A stretch of 64,000 nt of DNA from Bacteroidaceae bacterium (GTDB taxonomy: Bacteria; Bacteroidota; Bacteroidia; Bacteroidales; Bacteroidaceae), in contig JAFUGG010000045.1 in NCBI GenBank assembly GCA_017469525.1, positions 44,337 to 108,336 on the forward strand, written 5' to 3'. Position 1 is the stretch's first letter. Each line of letters opens with the position of its first letter. This document shows, piece by piece, positions 24,314-35,700 of the stretch. Under the pieces are notes generated by a model that saw only the letters and a program-made list of their open reading frames with translations, made no database searches and had not been told where the DNA came from. A program made the position numbers and the translations under genes.

Positions 24314-24596
24314 AACCCTCCCCCCTGTCGTGTTAAGTTTCAAACACAAGCAAAATGGATGCAGAACCATCGTTCGTCGACAGACACGATGCCCTGCATC
24401 GCCTCCGAATATTGATTTACTGAGTCCACTTCCTTTAACAGGACTCAATCATTGAAGGAACTTTTATCAGACAGCAATATTCCAAAATACCAGTCGAAAA
24501 CGTCAGGAAGTCGTATTATATGTAATGTATAGATGTAAAATGATGTTTTGTTTGAAAAAAAACATGAAAAAGTTTTGCCAGTTCAGGATTTTGCCG

Positions 24597-24606
24597 TATC
24601 TTTGCA
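24597..24606 (+). promoter_or_regulatory. Promoter of the tRNA cluster
   Basis: TATCTTTGCA with TTTG at 24574-24577, nineteen bases upstream: a complete Bacteroidota promoter 50 bases before the first tRNA. Confidence 0.8.
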
Positions 24607-24656
24607 CCGCAATTCGCAAGAGAGGTGCCAAGCGAGGCATCTTGTAGAAACGAATT

Positions 24657-24731
24657 GGGCGCTTAGCTCAGCTGGTTCAGAGCGTCTGCCTTACAAGCAG
24701 AGGGTCGGGGGTTCGAATCCCTCAGCGCCCA
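24657..24731 (+). tRNA. tRNA-Val (anticodon TAC)
   Basis: 75 bases with acceptor arms GGGCGCT/AGCGCCC, D-arm GCTC...GAGC, anticodon loop CTTACAA and T-arm GGGGTTCGAATCCC. CCA is not encoded. First gene of the five-tRNA cluster. Confidence 0.97.
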
Positions 24732-24745
24732 CCTGGGAAAAGGAT

Positions 24746-24819
24746 GGCTCCTTAGCTCAACTGAATAGAGCATTTGACTACGGATCAAAAGGTTGTGGGT
24801 TTGAATCCCGCAGGAGTCA
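24746..24819 (+). tRNA. tRNA-Arg (anticodon ACG)
   Basis: 74 bases. Acceptor arms GGCTCCT/AGGAGTC with one G-T pair; anticodon loop CTACGGA; T-arm GTGGGTTTGAATCCCGC. The A at the wobble position would be edited to inosine. Confidence 0.96.
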
Positions 24820-24844
24820 CACTTCTGGCGAAAGTCAGTGGACT

Positions 24845-24927
24845 GGGTAGGTAGGTAAGTGGTTAAAACGGGCAGACTGTAAATCTGTTGCCTCACGGCT
24901 TCGGCAGTTCGAATCTGTCCCTGCCCA
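24845..24927 (+). tRNA. tRNA-Tyr (anticodon GTA)
   Basis: 83 bases with the long variable arm of bacterial tRNA-Tyr (TTGCCTCACGGCTTCGGCAG region). Acceptor arms GGGTAGG/CCTGCCC; anticodon loop CTGTAAA. Confidence 0.96.
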
Positions 24928-24934
24928 CGTTAAT

Positions 24935-25007
24935 GCGGAAATAGCTCAGTTGGTAGAGCACAACCTTGCCAAGGTTGGGGTCGCGAGTTCGAGTCTCGTT
25001 TTCCGCT
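24935..25007 (+). tRNA. tRNA-Gly (anticodon GCC)
   Basis: 73 bases. Acceptor arms GCGGAAA/TTTCCGC; anticodon loop TTGCCAA; T-arm GCGAGTTCGAGTCTCGT. Its 3' 16 bases plus one flanking base recur 54 bases downstream. Confidence 0.97.
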
Positions 25008-25045
25008 CGCAAGAGCAAAACGAGCTCAAGGTGACAAAAGCATCA

Positions 25046-25062
25046 AGTCTCGTTTTCCGCTC
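25046..25062 (+). repeat. Duplicate of the tRNA-Gly 3' end
   Basis: AGTCTCGTTTTCCGCTC is identical to 24992-25008, which covers the T-arm and acceptor 3' half of tRNA-Gly. The 37 bases between the copies show no gene. It may be a remnant of a second tRNA-Gly or of an integration site. Confidence 0.8.
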
Positions 25063-25082
25063 TACTTAAAGATTGATACTTT

Positions 25083-25157
25083 GGTGCGGTAGTTCAGTTT
25101 GGTTAGAATACTAGCCTGTCACGCTAGGGGTCGCGAGTTCGAGCCTCGTCCGCACCG
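25083..25157 (+). tRNA. tRNA-Asp (anticodon GTC)
   Basis: 75 bases. Acceptor arms GGTGCGG/CCGCACC; anticodon loop CTGTCAC; T-arm TCGCGAGTTCGAGCCTCG. Last tRNA of the cluster. Confidence 0.97.
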
Positions 25158-25199
25158 CGAAGCAAAAGTGTTTTTCATGGTATTAGATTTTTAAGGTTG

Positions 25200-25237
25200 A
25201 GATTCTTAGTCGTGAGATTGAGAATCTTTTTTTTTTT
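25200..25237 (+). terminator. Intrinsic terminator of the tRNA cluster
   Basis: AGATTCTTAGTC pairs with GATTGAGAATCT (with wobble pairs) and is followed by eleven T residues at 25227-25237. Confidence 0.85.
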
Positions 25238-25337
25238 GCCCTGCAAACATGCGAAGATGGGGGCAGCATCAGAGGCTGAGTTGGTTTAAAAATAGTTAAA
25301 ATGCTGTTGTAATTCATGTCCGTAGGACGATTATTCG

Positions 25338-25347
25338 TAAATTTGCA
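25338..25347 (+). promoter_or_regulatory. Promoter -7 element of the GH51 gene
   Basis: TAAATTTGCA about 33 bases before ATG 25380. No strong -33 element. Confidence 0.55.
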
Positions 25348-25379
25348 GTCAATAGTCAACCGACAACATACATTTCCAC

Positions 25380-27011
25380 ATGAAAGACACAATCTCCCTT
25401 TCTGCTATCGTTATGACCATGAAGTGTGCATTCATCATAGTGTTTGTGGCATTCTGTCCAGTGCTGCTTGATGCACAAGGACCCGCTTTCACCCAAACGG
25501 TGACGACTGGTCCGACAGTTGTCTCCGTCGCTGACCTTGAGCATCGTGCTTCGGTCAATCCGATGATTTACGGACAGATGCTGGAGGACTGTAACGACAA
25601 TGTCATCTACGGAGGAGTGGTGAACAAGGCCGGGGAGGAGAACAAAGCAGTGACTGAGCAACTGCGCAAGCTGCAGATTCCTATTGTCCGATGGCCTGCC
25701 GGTACTGCCATCTACGACTACGAATGGAGACGTGGCGTCGGACCTGACAGAACGCCTCAGAGCGAGAAGATATGGGGAGGCACAGAGTACTACACCTTTG
25801 GCACGGATGAATTCATCCGTTGGTGTCAAGGGATTGGCACTGAACCCTATATCAATATCCCTATGGGCAACAACAATGCCTTTACCCACTCGCTTGGCGA
25901 GGCACTCGACTGGGTGGAATATGTCAATGGGGCGGCTGATTCTCCAATGGGAGCTTACCGTGCCCGCTGCGGCCACAAAGAGCCTTATGGGGTGAAGTAC
26001 TGGTGTCTGGGCAACGAGAACTATCTGGCCAACCGTTTCCATAAAAGCGAGAGCGACTCCTCTTATGCCGAACAGCTCTTGAGGTATGCCTCGGCCATCA
26101 AGGCAAGCTTCCCTGACATTAGTCTTTTAGGAGTGGGGCACAATGGGGGCTGGAATACGACAGTCCTGAACCAATGCGGAACGTTTCTCGACTACCTGAC
26201 GCTCCATTTCTATCTCACGGCAAAGGTACGTGAACAGGTTCTCCTGAATCCAGCTGCAACGCTCTTCGGATCGGAGAGGGTAGAGGCTAACTTACGCTGC
26301 CTCATTGCCGAGCTGGAGGCCTACAATGCCTTGGCCGGTCGCTCTGCCAACCCTGTCCGCTTCAGTATAGACGAATGGAATTGCCGCCACAGCATCTTCA
26401 ACGGGAGCCGGTATGCGTTCAGCCGGAAGGACGACCGCCGCCTCTACGACGTGGCAGCGATGGCTTCCATGCTGAATGTCTTCATTCGCACCAGTCCCCA
26501 TGTCGCAATGGCCAACTACATCTTTCCCGTGAATGGCCACGGCCTGCTCAAGACGGTGGGCGAACAGGATGCCTATGCCTCGGCCTGCTACTATGCCTTC
26601 GACCTCTACCGACGCTTCATGACAGGTAGTGCCGTCGGTGTGAATGTGAAGGGTCCCGGCATCCGTGGCCAGCGCATGAGCAGCCTCTTGGTTGAAGGCG
26701 ACAATGAGGCGGCAGTGACGAAAACAGAGCAAGACCTATGCTTCATCGGCAGTGCTGCAGTCGTGGATGATGAAGATAGATTGGTCATCTCGCTCGTCAA
26801 TCGCTCATACGATGAAAGGCAGAAGGTGAGACTTTCTGTGCCCTCTGGTTATAAAGTGATGGAGGCTTGGAGCATCGACCATGCAGACGTCTGCACCAAA
26901 AACACAGATGAGGACCGCAACAACATCATGGCAAAGCAGTTTGTCATGAAATCCAAATCGCTGGTCCTCAATCCATGTGCTGTAGCTATTGTGGTGCTTC
27001 AGTCATTATAG
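25380..27011 (+). CDS. Secreted GH51 alpha-L-arabinofuranosidase
   Basis: A 543-residue exported enzyme that releases terminal alpha-L-arabinose from arabinan or arabinoxylan. A hydrophobic N-terminus (CAFIIVFVAFCPVLLDAQ) acts as signal peptide; Met14 is an alternative start nearer to it. Family motifs: NPMIYGQMLEDCNDNVIYGG, VRWPAGTAIYDYEW, acid/base Glu in YWCLGNENY (about residue 210), and the nucleophile in FSIDEWNCRH (about residue 332). The C-terminal 130 residues form the usual beta-sandwich. It converges on the GH106-like gene with only four bases between the two stop codons. Confidence 0.93.
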   Translation: MKDTISLSAIVMTMKCAFIIVFVAFCPVLLDAQGPAFTQTVTTGPTVVSVADLEHRASVNPMIYGQMLEDCNDNVIYGGVVNKAGEENKAVTEQLRKLQIPIVRWPAGTAIYDYEWRRGVGPDRTPQSEKIWGGTEYYTFGTDEFIRWCQGIGTEPYINIPMGNNNAFTHSLGEALDWVEYVNGAADSPMGAYRARCGHKEPYGVKYWCLGNENYLANRFHKSESDSSYAEQLLRYASAIKASFPDISLLGVGHNGGWNTTVLNQCGTFLDYLTLHFYLTAKVREQVLLNPAATLFGSERVEANLRCLIAELEAYNALAGRSANPVRFSIDEWNCRHSIFNGSRYAFSRKDDRRLYDVAAMASMLNVFIRTSPHVAMANYIFPVNGHGLLKTVGEQDAYASACYYAFDLYRRFMTGSAVGVNVKGPGIRGQRMSSLLVEGDNEAAVTKTEQDLCFIGSAAVVDDEDRLVISLVNRSYDERQKVRLSVPSGYKVMEAWSIDHADVCTKNTDEDRNNIMAKQFVMKSKSLVLNPCAVAIVVLQSL

Positions 27012-27015
27012 GCAT

Positions 27016-29451
27016 TCACTTTGGCAAAGCCACAGTCTGCATTTTCAGTTCTACGGGGCCAACGAGGCCTGCAGGCTGTAGCGGCGAGTCCTTTCGGAAG
27101 TATGTCCAGATGAAGAAGGTCTTGCGGTCTTTCGATGGTCTTGGCTCGTTCTTCACTACCCATTCGGGAATGTCTTTCAGTCCTCGTCCACGTTCTTCGC
27201 CACGGTCATACCCCCATTCGAAGTCGGGTTCATATTGTTCGTCGCCAATCATACGGTTCGCCCAGTTGTTGGTGACGGCCACGGAGATGGCGTTCGTTCC
27301 CTTGTGCAGGTACGGCGTGATGTCGGCCTCATAGGGTGGATTCCATAATGTGGCCACTTTCTTCCTATTCACCCAAAGTTCGGCTATGTCGTTGAGCTCG
27401 CCCAGGCTGATGACGATGCGTTTGCCTTTGGCAAGGTCTTGCTTGTCGATGGTCACGTTATGGGTATAGGTGGCAGTACCCGAGAAGTAACGGAGACGGC
27501 TGTCGTCGCTTTTGCTGAAATCGGAGAGTTGGAAGTCCTTGATGCGGAAGGGCGTATCGAGTTTAGGCTCGAAGGCAACGTCCCAAGTGCCAGCGATGGG
27601 TTGCGATGACTGGTTTTCTGTCCTGTAGGCCAGCTGTTTCTTATAGCGGGCGGGCTGTTGGTTGAAGACGACGAATACCGACTGGCCGGGCTGTAGAGTG
27701 ATGGTGACGTGTGTCTGTCTGTCTGTGGTCACGCCCTCGTTCTGCCGTGCCAATGTGATATGACCCGTATAGGGGTCCCACAGTTCGGGCTCAGCCTGCG
27801 ACCTTTCGCAGGTAATCTCCTCTGTGGAAGCCTCTTTGCCTTGGTTGACGATGAAGTAGATGTCGGCCTTCTCCAGTCTTCTGTGGAGTTGGTTTCCTGC
27901 GTGTTCCTCAAGGGTTCCTTGCCTGAGCATCATCTGGCAACGAGACAGATATGTCATGAAGGCTTTGCCCTGCCGGAACCATGTCTGGTTGCGTCCGAAG
28001 TGTGTTCCCCACCATCCCATGCCCATGCCCGGCTGATAGCGGTCGTCGAAGGGCTGGTGTACCCAGTGATGCAGGAAGAGCATGTTCACGCCGGAGACAA
28101 ATGTGCCGTCGGCTGTACGCTTCAGATATGCAGGGTCTTCTGTGTAGCGGCTGTACTGTGGCATGCCTGTGAAGGCCTCTGCTGCAATGATATTCTTTCC
28201 TGCAGCCTTGGCTTTGTCGATGAAGGCTGCACCGATTCTGCCGCTGCCGCTTGTCCAAAATTCGTTCATCAGGATATCGGGGATGGCGACGCTCTCATAG
28301 GTGTCGAAGACATTTCCGAAGCCGTAAGGCTCCCATGCCATCTGCAGTCCCTCAGCGTTGATGCGTTCGTGGGCGGGCTTCCAACTGTTGTCGATGAAAA
28401 GCCGGCTGATGGTGGCCTTTGTGTCTTTTGCGAATTGCTTGCTGAGATTGCCTTCCGGCTCGGCATCGCTTATGGCTATCAATGGAATAGGGTCGTAGCC
28501 GTTTATCTGCTCGAACTGCTCGCGGTAGCCGTTGGTCCAGTTCTGTGAACCTGCCTCATAACTATCGACGAGGATATGGGTGAATGATTTCCCGAAGTAC
28601 TGCCCGAGGTGTTCCCTGAGCGGTCCCAGCACGCTGTCCCAGTGGTAGTTGGAGACTTCTTTGCTCATCTTGTCGGCTTCGAGTGCATGGCCGATTAGTT
28701 CATCGGGCAGCGGATGAGGCGTCGACATGAGCGGTGCATGGCCGATGCGGTAGACCATCCAGTTGCCTGCCGGGGCATCCCATGTCAGCATCCCGTCGGC
28801 ACTCATCTGCGAGGTGAGGTCCTTCGTGTCAGTAGCTGTCAGTTCCTTCTTGTCAGCGGGCAGGGCCACGACTGCGATGTCTTCATAGAAAGTAGCCTGA
28901 CGCTCACGTCCGCTATAGTCACGATAGATGGGTTCGTCGGGCTTTGGAAGCTGTATCTTCACAGTTTGTCCTCCGCTCACGGACGTTTTTGTCTTCACTA
29001 CGATTTGCATGGCTCGCTGCTCGTCAATCCATGGTCCGCCGGTAGAACTATAGCCAGGTGTGTTGTGCAGACCAAGTTTCAGCCCGAGACGCTCTGCCTC
29101 TTCTGCGGCAAAGCGCATAGCTTCCCAGTATTCGTCGCTGCGGAAAGTCTGGCTTGGCCAAGGGTTGTTGCCTACGGGATAATGGCTTTCCTGTACGGCC
29201 GAAGTAAGATTGAAGATGGTAGCACCTGCTATGCCATTCTCCTTCATGGCCTCGAGGTCTTTGCGGATTCCTTCTTTCGAATAGTTGGTGCCCATCCAGT
29301 GCCACCATACATACGGGCGGTATTCCATCGGTGGCTGAACGAACATCTTGGCAAGGGTCGGCGTGTTGCAGTTGTCCGATGCGTTGCCTGTCCCGGCCCA
29401 GGTTATGGCTGTCTGTGCCAGAAGCAGTACGATAAAAAATGTCTTTCTCAT
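27016..29451 (-). CDS. Secreted GH106-like alpha-L-rhamnosidase
   Basis: An 811-residue exported glycoside hydrolase with signal peptide KTFFIVLLLAQTAITWA. The first domain matches the GH106 pattern (YRPYVWWHWMGTNYSKEGIRKDLEAMKENGIAGATIF, LGLKLGLHNTPGYSSTGGPWI). FTHILVDSYEAGSQNWTNGYREQF holds a conserved Asp/Glu cluster. The C-terminal 150 residues are GH2-type beta-sandwich domains (GELNDIAELWVNRKKVATLWNPPYEADIT, then NWANRMIGDEQYEPDFEW). This suggests action on rhamnose-containing pectin or cell-wall glycans together with the convergent arabinofuranosidase. It is somewhat shorter than many GH106 members (about 1000 residues), so GH106-like is safer. Confidence 0.82.
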   Translation of the reverse strand: MRKTFFIVLLLAQTAITWAGTGNASDNCNTPTLAKMFVQPPMEYRPYVWWHWMGTNYSKEGIRKDLEAMKENGIAGATIFNLTSAVQESHYPVGNNPWPSQTFRSDEYWEAMRFAAEEAERLGLKLGLHNTPGYSSTGGPWIDEQRAMQIVVKTKTSVSGGQTVKIQLPKPDEPIYRDYSGRERQATFYEDIAVVALPADKKELTATDTKDLTSQMSADGMLTWDAPAGNWMVYRIGHAPLMSTPHPLPDELIGHALEADKMSKEVSNYHWDSVLGPLREHLGQYFGKSFTHILVDSYEAGSQNWTNGYREQFEQINGYDPIPLIAISDAEPEGNLSKQFAKDTKATISRLFIDNSWKPAHERINAEGLQMAWEPYGFGNVFDTYESVAIPDILMNEFWTSGSGRIGAAFIDKAKAAGKNIIAAEAFTGMPQYSRYTEDPAYLKRTADGTFVSGVNMLFLHHWVHQPFDDRYQPGMGMGWWGTHFGRNQTWFRQGKAFMTYLSRCQMMLRQGTLEEHAGNQLHRRLEKADIYFIVNQGKEASTEEITCERSQAEPELWDPYTGHITLARQNEGVTTDRQTHVTITLQPGQSVFVVFNQQPARYKKQLAYRTENQSSQPIAGTWDVAFEPKLDTPFRIKDFQLSDFSKSDDSRLRYFSGTATYTHNVTIDKQDLAKGKRIVISLGELNDIAELWVNRKKVATLWNPPYEADITPYLHKGTNAISVAVTNNWANRMIGDEQYEPDFEWGYDRGEERGRGLKDIPEWVVKNEPRPSKDRKTFFIWTYFRKDSPLQPAGLVGPVELKMQTVALPK

Positions 29452-29511
29452 GATAATGATTTTAATTGAGGTTTGTGTTGGTTTTGAAGGTGCTTACATG
29501 TCCACTTCCAG

Positions 29512-29664
29512 AGGAATACTAATTCATCGTCCAAAGAATACTAATTCATCGTCCAAAGAATACTAATTCATCGTCCAAAGAATTACTAATTCATCGTCCA
29601 AAGAATTACTAATTCATCGTCCAAGGAATACTAATTCATCTTGGGAAGAATGCTAATTCATCTC
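29512..29664 (-). repeat. 22-bp-period tandem array D
   Basis: About seven units, mostly 22 bases with two of 23, built on AATACTAATTCATCGTCC. Read on the minus strand, as sprA is, the unit carries TTAGTATTCTTTGGAC, which is nearly identical to the core of array A. It starts about 37 bases after the sprA stop and lies before the GH106-like gene. The last two units are degenerate. Confidence 0.88.
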
Positions 29665-29701
29665 ACGGCGTGTCGTGTTTCACTGTCTTCCCCAGCCGCT
29701 T

Positions 29702-32700
29702 TTACCTTGTCAGCGAGAACTTCATGGACATGCCAAAGTCCTGAGTGATGGTGGGATAGCTGCTGCTGGAGAGGAGCGGGGCAGAGCGTTGGCGGTCGTA
29801 GTAGAGGCTGAGTGTGACCATTCGGCTCAGGGTGTAGTCCACCTGGGCACTGGTCTTGAAGGCCTTGCTGCCGCTTGTGGCTTCGCAGAGATTTGTTTGC
29901 AGGTCACGCTTGATGGCACTCTGGTTGCGAATGCTGAAGTCGAAGCGGAGGTTGAGGTCGTGTGCAATCTTTTGCTTACCTCTGCTCGTGCTGGACTGTC
30001 TACTGCCGGCGGCATTGGATTCGTCCAGTTCTCCGCGGGTGGAGGCGTTGCCCTTCTTCGTCTTGCTGTTTCTTGCGGCCTGTTCGCTTGCCCTCTTTGA
30101 GCGGAAGATACTGCCCAGGTTGAAGTCGTTTATCTTGTAACCCCATCCCAGCACGAAGTCCTTGGAACCGGTCTCCGTAAGCTGTGCGCTCGTCATGCTG
30201 AGGTTAAGGACTCGGGTGGTTCTGTACTCAGCCTTGAGCGTCATGTTGTTGCTGAATGTGGCATTGATGCCAATCAGTGGCGAGAAGCTTTCGTTGATGC
30301 TGACGGTGCTGACATCGAGGAGGCTGCTTGGAGAGTAGCCACCAGTGGTGGTGTTCTGCACGAATCCGAGGCCGCCACTGCCCATGCATTCTATCCAAGA
30401 GCTATAGGAATGGTATGAACCGACAGAATAGATACTCTTGTAAGCATGGTTGACAGTGACACTCTTGAAGTGGTCACGCACCCATGGCAGGTTGCTGAGG
30501 CCACGGTAGTTGATGGTCCAGTTGGGCAACATCCTGAGGAGCGACGGGAAGATGTCGAGCGAACTGCTGCCAGTATAGGCATTGAGGAAGGCCGGTATCA
30601 TGACGTCGGCACTGTACTTGTTCACTGTCCCGTTCTCGGGATTAAACTTGCCGCTCATGCCAGTTCCGGCAGGATAGCGTACGCCTTGGTAGAGGTCTTC
30701 GACGCGTTTCTGGTAGATGTCGAGGTTGTCCTGGAACTTCTGGAACGTCTTGCTGTAGTATCCATTGCTTGCCGAACCAATGCTTGCAAAGGCCGAACCG
30801 ATGCTGATGGTCGTCATGTTGAATGAACCGCTGTGAGTAGGAGGCGCACCATACATGTATTGTATGCTCTTGTTGCGGTTGTCGGTGCGGCTCATGTTGA
30901 GGTCAATCTTAAGGTCGGTGAAGGGCTCCAGCGTCATCTTCACCTGAACGTCCTCTGTCTCTGCGATGGTTGCAGGCGTAGCCACGCTGTCGTTCCCGAG
31001 CAGCCATCCCCTGTCTTTGGCTTTATCAAGATAGGAGTCACTCACGAAGCCGAAGGCAAAGTCGAGCCCAGGAGTGAACATGCCGCCAAGTTTCCGCTGT
31101 CCAAGCATATCGCCAACGGCTGGCAGGAAGCCTGGGACAGAGAGGTTGTAAGTATTGCGGTAGCTGACGCTTACGTTGCGAATCATCATCAGGAAGCGAG
31201 CTGCCGTTTGTGCTAAACCATACCATTTCTGTTCAGACGCCTTGGGCAGGGCAATGACATTGAGACGTACGCTTGTCGTATCAACAGGTGTTTTGACGAT
31301 GCGGATACTATTCTCGTCCACCTTCTTAAATTTAATATTGTAGGCAAAGCCACTGCTGTCGCGAGCCGTTACACGCACACGCTTTGACTTATGGCCGTGG
31401 GCAATGACAAGGTCGGAATCTGGATAGAGCGTAATCTCCTGCACGAAACCTTTGTTCTCGGGCTTCTTCTTTGTGCTGACACCAGCAGCATTGCCTTGTC
31501 TGGAAGGTCCCTTTTGTCCCTTTGCCAGAATGCTGTCAACAGGTTCTCCTGTTTCCATTGACTGCTGTTCGGCAGCCTTCCTGGCATCCTTCTCCTTTTC
31601 CTTTGCGGCCTTCTTAGCCTTGTCCTCCCGTTCCTTCTCTTGGCGTTTCTGGTTGGCACCTGCACGAGCGTTTGATGCAGAGAAACGCTTGTTGGCATCA
31701 CGGAGGAATGGACTGTGGTTGTAGAGCTTTTCCAGATCAAGTTTGCTGTTAATGTTGACAGTCCTCTGGGTGTTAATGGTGTTTCCAAGCGAAGGACGAC
31801 CTGCTCTCTCTGCACCTCGCTTCCAAGTGTAGTTAGCTGTATAGGAAGCATCGGCTGAGACCCAGTCGAAGATGGGAATCTTCTCCAGTGGAAGTTTGTA
31901 GCTGATTTGTGTGTTCTGATGATAGTCAAGCGGGCGTCCGAAGTGACGAAGGCTCCATTTCACGGAGTCTTTCCATGCTTCGTATCGGTCAGGATAGAGA
32001 TCTTTGTTGATTTGTGTGTAGGGCTCCTCGATTTCAGCTTTTGTGCCGCTCTGGAAGGTGAAATGCAAAGCCTTGAATATATCCCACTTGAGTGAGAAGT
32101 TGCGGTTCCATGTCCAGTTCTGGCTGAATGTGGCTGGCAGGGCAGAGAGGTCGCCAGGGTTCTCAAGGTCGCGCTCCTGAAGCTCATAGTAGTTGCGGTT
32201 CATGTCGGTGGAGAACGTTATGCTTTGCGGAGCAAAAGCAAGGTTCTGTGCCTTGATGATGTCCAGCCATTTGCTCTTTCCCTTGATATTCTTGAAAGGC
32301 TCCCAAGACTTCCAGTTCGGGCTCCAGGAGTAGTTGAGGTTGGCTTTCCAGTTCAGCTCGCGCTCATAGACAGTGGTTTGGCCTTCGATGAACTGCGTGG
32401 AACGACTGTAGCCAAATGTGAAGTTGGCTGGGTCGTAAGGCATCGGGTGCTTGCGCGTACTGATGTTCAGTCTAATGCCTGTGAATGAAAGGTTCTTGTT
32501 AGTCTCTGTATGGGTTGTAAGACTGCGCAGGGAGTCGCGTTGCTGTTCATTGGCAAGAGCATCAAGAGCATCGGACAAGAGCATGTCAGTGTCGAAGGGA
32601 TTGTACTTGGGCGATACCTTCTCCTTGCTATAGCTGTAATACATTGGGACGGTAAGCTTAGCCTTCTCTGGGAGGAGTCGTCCGAGGTCGAAATTCGTAG

Positions 32701-35700
32701 AGACAGAGTAGTTAAAGTTGTCCTCGTTCTTGCGTTGTGCGACACTCTGTTCAATGCCTCCAAAGCCCGAGGTAATCATCTTGGCTGTGGCATTGACCGA
32801 ACCCAAGTCGCTGACCTGAAGCTGTAGGTTTCCTTGTGCTGCCCATCCTCCACTGTTGCTGAACTCCTGGAGTCGGAGTTCGTTGGCCCAAACCTCAATG
32901 CTCTTTGTCCTGCCGCTATTGTTGCGGACGCCAATCATGATGGTCTTTACCTCACCCAACGTGGGATTACCCATGATGGAGATTCTGTTGTTGGGATGGT
33001 TCTCATCGTAAGTCGAGAAGAGGCGGTTCATGGAAGTAACGCCAATACTTGCCTGGGCGTTGCGCTGCTTCTTGAGCGAAGTGAAGATGTCGAAGTTGAT
33101 GTCAACCATGTTCTCCGATGGCCATACGGCAAGGCATCCTTGAGCGCTATAGGTGTCATAGAAGCCTTCTGGCGTGAGCTTCAGGGGAACTTCGTATTCA
33201 TAATAGTTGTTCTTGTAGTCAGAGCCAAGACGTATGAAGACACTGCAATCGCCATCGGAAGTCGCTGTGATGTTCTCAGCCAAAGCGTTTGCATGAACGT
33301 ACATTTGCAGATGCTTGTACTGACGCATATCGTAGTTGCAGTTCTTATAGACAGCCTTCGATTCGTTGCCACCAAGGTTACGTGCTATCATGCACATTGC
33401 CTGTTCGTTTGCTTCGACAAGTTGTGCTTGCGATGGGTCAGTGACACGTGTGATGCCAGGAGGCAGGACATAGTTGACGGGCTGTTTGTCATTGTTCTCC
33501 TCAATACATACTGTGCTGACTTCAAGGACGCCGCTGCCACTCGATGCTGTATTGCCATTGTAGAGCGGCTGCTGATAGGTTCGCCAGTCGCCTTGCACCA
33601 GGTCGAGCGTGGCCAGACGGAGAATGGTCTCTTCTTCAAAGCCAGTCATGAAGATACGCATGAAGCGGATGCTTGTGAAGTCCCTGATGTTTCCTTCCTT
33701 GCTTTCATATTCTTGCAGCGGAATTCTGAACAGATACCAGGTGCAATCCTCTGTATTGCCGTTACGAAGTTTTACGCTTGCCGTACGCTTGTCGGCAATG
33801 TGGTTGCGTCCCACAACCATATCTTCCGGACGGATGCTGACCTTGTACTGATAGTACTTCTCGTATTCGTTGAGAGTATAGTCCTGGTTAATATCTTCTA
33901 CGTCGGGCGTTACCTTCCATGCTGTTTCATAGCTTTCGGGCCTGGTGTCGGAGTCAGCGCTGTTGCCTTGAGGCATGTTGATGCGCTTGTAACGATCTAA
34001 GATTGATGTCTGAAGTTGGTCGAAATCAGAGCCGCGATAGTAATGGTAGTTGTCGTTGGCAGGGTCATTGTAGATGCTGTCATAGACTGCTCCGGACACT
34101 TTGCTTTGCATCTGCTGAAGGTAATTCGCGTAGAGACTGAATTCACGTTCTTCCTCGTCATTGAGACCATTTAGGCCGACATCCTGTCTGGCACGAGCAC
34201 CGGCTTCGTTGTTGAAGGCATACGTCACGCTGCTGCTGTTGGGAACACGCCCCCAGTAACCTTCTGTATAATATTGTGGATTGCCATCTACAGGCATTCC
34301 GCTTTCGAAGTACTTCTTGCCGTCCTTGAGAATGTCTTCTGATACTTCGCCGAGGTTGAAGTAGAGGTCGCCACCATGGTTGCCCGGCTGGTCGTGCTTG
34401 TAGATGAAGGGGTCCATCATCCAGAATTCAATGTACTCGATGTTTTGAGCCTCGAAGTCTGTATTGTCAAGTTTGCGCATCATGCCGCCCCACATTTTCT
34501 CAGGGTTCCTGAGGTGGCCGTCCTGATCAACATCTGTTGAAAGGTTATATGCGCCTCGTTCCTTGGGATAGTATGCAAGGTTCAGGACATTGAGTCCGTT
34601 GGCACTGGTATAGGTGTTTTGGGTTTTCTGTGGATAAAGTTCGCGTTCATATATTTCGCGGACATAATGACTGGAGAGTTGATCGAGGTCACTCTTGATG
34701 TGGCTTGGTGTAAGGGTGCTGCTTCGGCGTGTGAAGATGGGGTCGATATAGTACCAAGCCAGCAGGGCTCTGTTGTAGCCATATGAGGCATCGCTCGTCA
34801 ACTTGCTTTCGGGGAACATGCTTGGCGTGCTCGACATGCTCCAATATGTGGGTTGCGTCAAGCTGTTCTTTATGCTGCTGGTCTCGAAGTCGTCGAGGTA
34901 TGAGGCGTCGCCTTGTACGCTATGGTTCTGCCCTGCAATGAGTTGTGCGAATTCACCATTGAAGGCAATGAAGCTGGGCTGTGTACATTGAATGAGAGGC
35001 AACTTGTCGATGAGGTTGGTAAGCCATTGGGTTTCTTTCTTCCAACTGATGTGAAAGCCCCATAATGTGTTCTTCAGTGGCTCGCTGCCCATGCTGACTT
35101 TTGTGGTGAGAGGCTGTTCGCTGAGGTGCATGACGGTACCGCCAACCGTGAAGTTTTTGTTGATTGCATAATCCAGGTTTATGCCGAACATCGTTTTTCG
35201 CTGCATGCCATAGTTGTCATTGCTTTCCACGGATGCGCTGATGTTGGTGCCGGAATCGATGAGGCTCTGATTGATGATGGTGACGCGGCCCATGTTGTAA
35301 TCAACGGTGTAGTCGGTGTTCTCTGTGAGAGTTGTGCCGCCTGCGGTGACGATGACAGACCCTCTTGCCACATTTGTTACGCCCAAGTCAATCTCTCCTG
35401 CGTTGGTGCCTTTGTATCGACCAGTGAGCAAGAACTTGTCGTGCTCTGAGATTTGTTTTGCGACGGTCTTTGTGCTGTCGTAGAGTTCGCGGAAGCAATA
35501 CTTGTCGGCCAGAGCGGGGTTGTTTATCCATTTTGCCAGGTGCTCGCCGAAGGGTTCTGTGACGGGGAAGATAATGCGTCCCTTGTTGATGGTGTAGCCC
35601 TCGACAAAGTCAAACTGTCCGTTGGGGTGTGGATTGTTCTTTGCGTCCAGACGGTCGAGTCCCATCGCTCTCAGGAGAATGGTGCTCTTGAATTGTTCTT

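Larger units (their letters stand above)
24106..24656. other. Non-coding region before the tRNA cluster
   Basis: 550 bases with no gene. It holds the 64-base palindromic array C (24250-24313) and, at its right end, the tRNA promoter. The short ORFs across the array are artefacts of the repeat. Confidence 0.7.

Noticed and set aside
24249..24455. Small protein from the plus-strand open frame across array C
   Set aside because: Its first half is translation of the palindromic repeat; no homologue or ribosome site is seen.
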